Below, piece by piece: positions 61,001 through 64,000 of a DNA stretch of 64,000 nt. Under the pieces are notes generated by a model. It saw only the letters and a program-made list of their open reading frames with translations, was not told the DNA's origin and searched no databases. How positions within the stretch are numbered: the first letter of the stretch is position 1; every line of letters starts with the position of its first letter. The translations under genes were made by a program, and so were the position numbers. The DNA is taken from the NCBI GenBank assembly GCA_963969345.1, contig OZ017770.1:5651246-5715245 (forward strand), written 5' to 3'. This stretch comes from Turbatrix aceti (lineage: Eukaryota; Nematoda; Chromadorea; Rhabditida; Panagrolaimidae).

Positions 61001-64000
61001 CGTGGACTTTATCTCCAGATTTTTGGATTTTATCCCCAAGGCAAGAATGATCATTGTTGTTTTTTTTTCGTTTACCGTAATCAATCTTCTTTTGCAGCAA
61101 AAAAACTTTGTTGTCGCTATCGCCGACTATCAAACAAACGAGCCTGACGTTCTGAGTTTTTATAAGGGTGACATTATACAACTCGTTGATAGCCACCAGT
61201 CATGTAAAGTTTCGCCGTTTGGAAACTGGCTTTACGGAATGATAAGAAATAACTTTGGCAGTTTTCCTGCTGAATACGTTCAACAAACCAATCCCGTTGA
61301 CGTGCGTCGGAGCGTTTCCTCTGCAAATGCTTATTTATTTTTCTTTTTTAGGTGTCATCAGGAATTCCTTCCATCGCGTCTCCATTAAACAATAACACCT
61401 GTGATACCGGTAGTAAGAACGATATTTATGCTGCTGGCAACTATCAATCAGAAAACGTTGGTTTTTTAGTTCTCTTGCCTAACTGTCATAACTGGGTTGC
61501 CGATGAGAAAATAATTGCGCACACAAACGAAACCAATACAACTAAATAGGTGTTGTCTGGCTCAGTTGTCAACATTTTTTTGTTGCGCACGTTGGATGTT
61601 ATCGCTTTCACGCGCAGTGAAGGACGTATTTGTTTAGCAACGCCTTCTGGATAATTTAACCATCATTTTCATACCAAGAGTGCGAAAGCCGAACGGAAGG
61701 CCGCAGAGGCATCCTCGGTCTAAACACCCGCCACCGCGCCCGCACCCGGTGGCTCACTTGCAAGATGACAACAAACCTGTTTCTAACAAGGCTGATGCGA
61801 TGGCTTCTATCGGCAAACCGAAATCACCACTTTCCTTATACTGAGCAACGTTGGGCGGCCCCAGCGCCGCATCGAGTCGCTGCTTTCCTTCTCAGAATGA
61901 AGGCGTCGTTGCCCCACAATAATTGTCTAATTGGAATTTCGTACTGATTGCTGCAGGTCCCACCTTTGAGAAGAAAAACTTGCGCAGAACTCATGCGGCT
62001 GTTTACCGTTATTTTCGCGCGTGCGCTTCTGTTTGTAGCTTCATTATAGTGGCGTTTTCTCCTGAGAATTCCCTATTGTAAACTTCATTTTAGTCTCTGA
62101 GTACGCCGCCGTCTGAAACTTGCCAGAGTCCATTCCTGCGACAGCGCGCAGGTGTTTTTTACTGCTATGGATTACCGTCTGTCACGCTCACAGTCACGTT
62201 TTCCGCCAATCGATGAGCACCCGAAAGAATTTCATCCGGCTCCCCCTCTTTCGGGCGCTCAGCGTTCCAAATCACTAGACAACCGTCGCGACTTTGTGCC
62301 TGACGATGACGTTGGGGACCAGTATCGCAGCATTGAGCGAAACTCAACTCTGCATGCTTCCATGCCCCGAAAGTACTACCGCGATTCACGCGGCGACGAC
62401 AGCGGCTTCTTCAACGAAACCCTCATTATCCCAACGACGCAAACAAACAACCGACAAGGTTCAAGGATAAGCCTGGGTCATCGTGAACGTGACGAAGCTG
62501 GTGAAGGCGACTGGACAAGTTATGATCGACAAGTCAGATACCACACCGAACGCAACGCTTATCCAGTGAGCTCACCCCGTCGGCCTGTGTACTACGACGA
62601 CTACAGCTACCGATATCCTCCGCGCTATGCCGATGATTACGGATATGCCCAACGCGGAGCTCGTTACCAGCAACAACAGCAATACCCCATTGATTACCCC
62701 CGCGGAGGTGAACAACATTCAAGAACCGTTGAATCTCAGTTCACCCGAGCTGGTCCTCCTCCTGGTGAAGCTCAGTTTGTCCGGAGTGCAGCCGAGAATC
62801 AGGAATTTGCCCGCGGTGGTGGCGAAAATCGCGCCGCAGCCGAATATCGCTATGCCGAAGAAGAAGGTTTGTCGCCTCAAGTTCAAAGAGCTCCCCCTCC
62901 TCTTCAAATCGACGCCGGGCAAACAACTCTTCGACACGACGGCGACGTCGGTGGAGGAAAGCACCAGCGCTATCAGTACCACTACGAGGCTCAGTCCGGT
63001 GGCGGAGCTGCAGGGGGCGCCGCAGGTCGTTACGCCTACTCAAACGGTCATACACTTCAAAAGCGAGGCGTTCAAGGCTACGTACGTCCCAGAAAGGAGC
63101 GTGTCTACCATCGCGTTGAATGCTGCTGTTTCTCGTTCAAATGGCCGCCATGGAGCTACGAAGAATGCGAACCTCCCCGGGAGATGTATCCGAAGCCCCC
63201 CAAAAGTCTGCCACCACCCTCACAGTACTAATCAGTCTACAGATACAAATTTTGCGCTCATCTTTTGTAATGCACTTTTTGTAAATAAGCAATGCCTCTT
63301 TTCTCTGCCTTTTACTCATTTTTTGAAAAATCAGCTCAGTTGTGACAGTTTTATTTGCATTTTTTTAACACATAAAAGTTTTTTTTATTTAGCACTATGC
63401 GGATTGGGACAATCAGAACATTTACGGTGTTCCTCAACAAAGTAAGTTGACTACCGTTGAGATGGCGATGCGTTTTTTCCGACCACCCAAAGCAGGCGAG
63501 TTTGGTACGCTGCCTTTTAAAAGCAAAAAACAGAGCTGGTCATGGATGGAAATCAACGACAAAGTCAAATTCGTGGATAAGCCGATCACTCAGTCTCTCC
63601 TGCGTTTTGACAACTTGCTCAGCAAACTGGCCGTAGAAACTTTTCAGTGTGAGCCAATTTCCCTATTTCAGGGGGGGGGATCATTGAAAGCTCATTTTGT
63701 CATCGCAACTATTTAACTGCTCTATTTTTTAGGCATTATGCGATACATGAATGATTACCCTCTCAAAAGAGGACAGACCATTACCGATTGTGTCTATGAG
63801 GTTCTCTCCTTGTGTCACACAAACATGCCTTTGAGGGACGAAGTTTACTGTCAAATTATCAAGCAGACAACTGCAAACAGAAGTCGTCGGTCGGACAGTT
63901 TGCTTCGGGGTTGGCGTCTTTTTACGATACTGACAGCCTTCTTCGCGGCTTCCGACGGTCTCCAGCCCTACCTGCTGAAATACCTCGCCGACATCGCAGG
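55031..64000 (+). CDS. MyTH4-FERM-SH3 myosin (class XV/VII/XII-like) with divergent motor, 3' partial
   Basis: Exons I can place: 55031-55080, 55138-55195, 55249-55527, 55583-55686, 55732-56122, 56170-56372, 56422-57087, 57141-57602, 57646-57916, 57973-58307, 58355-58826, 59075-59206, 59266 on, 59826 to about 60371, 60425 on, several more to about 61450, then 63393-63648 and 63733 past the window end. The motor (IYTFAGQVLIALN) is followed by two IQ motifs, MyTH4 (RYMNDATLTGSQRIGLAKF), a FERM F1 lobe, a disordered Ser/Arg insert, FERM F2-F3 (PWKITIRREVFFPGEKL), SH3 (NFVVAIADYQTNEPDVLSF...GSFPAEYVQ) and a second MyTH4 (RYMNDYPLKRGQTITDC). This order matches myosin XV/VII tails. Such motors carry cargo in actin protrusions. 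Key motor residues are altered. Middle exon borders (59300-62160) are approximate. Confidence 0.85.
61670..61830 (+). other. likely proline-rich myosin exon after the SH3 domain
   Basis: An open stretch reading RPQRHPRSKHPPPRPHPVAHL, followed by DDNKPVSNKADAMASIGKP. The codon pattern looks coding, and PxxP motifs lie next to an SH3 domain. Splice borders are unresolved. Confidence 0.4.
62167..63231 (+). CDS. Tyr/Arg/Gly-rich 354-aa frame nested in the myosin gene (own gene or alternative isoform)
   Basis: Starts at ATG 62167 (MDYRLSRSQSRFPPIDEHP) and runs uninterrupted to TAA at 63229-63231. It is largely disordered and rich in Tyr, Arg, Gln and Gly. It ends with a distinctive Cys/Trp patch, VECCCFSFKWPPWSYEECEPP in part, then PPSQY. 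A strong donor (TAC|GTACGT at 63073/63074) is in phase 0 with the next myosin exon at 63393. Two readings are therefore possible: a separate gene inside a myosin intron, or a myosin exon with an alternative C-terminal end when the donor is not used. No known domain. Confidence 0.6.
   Translation: MDYRLSRSQSRFPPIDEHPKEFHPAPPLSGAQRSKSLDNRRDFVPDDDVGDQYRSIERNSTLHASMPRKYYRDSRGDDSGFFNETLIIPTTQTNNRQGSRISLGHRERDEAGEGDWTSYDRQVRYHTERNAYPVSSPRRPVYYDDYSYRYPPRYADDYGYAQRGARYQQQQQYPIDYPRGGEQHSRTVESQFTRAGPPPGEAQFVRSAAENQEFARGGGENRAAAEYRYAEEEGLSPQVQRAPPPLQIDAGQTTLRHDGDVGGGKHQRYQYHYEAQSGGGAAGGAAGRYAYSNGHTLQKRGVQGYVRPRKERVYHRVECCCFSFKWPPWSYEECEPPREMYPKPPKSLPPPSQY

Overview
The window is animal nuclear DNA, most likely from a nematode or another compact-genome ecdysozoan. 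Genes are split by many introns of about 43-60 bp with GT donors and T-rich ...TTTCAG or TTTTTAG acceptors. Several start codons sit 3-10 bases after an acceptor-like TTTCAG/TGTAG, as expected for spliced-leader trans-splicing or very short 5' leaders. The genes are typical bilaterian ones. I could run no database search, so the phylum is an inference.

Layout. (1) 1-1756: two tandem copies of an unrecognised secreted protein, the first cut by the window edge. (2) 4160-5186 (+): a PH+FYVE phosphoinositide-binding protein of the PLEKHF (phafin) family. (3) 5771-7303 (-): a rhodopsin-family peptide-type GPCR. (4) 11642-22350 (+): a complete 18-exon Flamingo/CELSR planar-polarity cadherin GPCR, 2,696 aa. 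(5) 23130-24087 (-): a small Ly6-like, probably GPI-anchored protein with a Gly/Gln/Pro repeat tail. (6) 26177-28647 (-): mitochondrial aconitase, 772 aa, with strong codon bias. (7) 29624-36836 (-): a complete 17-exon Slit, 1,480 aa. (8) 36901-51640: two full copies and one partial copy of a 6,557-bp direct tandem repeat. Each copy carries the C2A-C2B part of a synaptotagmin gene (-). Only the third copy continues into an extra 5' exon. (9) 55031-64000 (+): a multi-domain MyTH4-FERM-SH3-MyTH4 myosin with a degenerate motor, running off the window.

The most unusual region is the tandem array. The two full units each contain a 4.9-kb element (38530-43444 and 45087-50001) bounded by about 220-bp terminal inverted repeats and a 4-bp direct repeat. 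Inside each element are a truncated Ty3/Gypsy fragment, a 317-bp hAT-type MITE with an 8-bp target duplication, a 3'-end RTE-type LINE fragment, and an intact six-exon gene. That gene encodes a retropepsin-like protein with a DPGS active-site motif and a leader that looks like a mitochondrial presequence. No transposase was seen.

Slit, Flamingo, synaptotagmin and the peptide receptor all act in nervous-system development or signalling. They lie in both orientations with separate upstream regions, and nothing suggests they form an operon.
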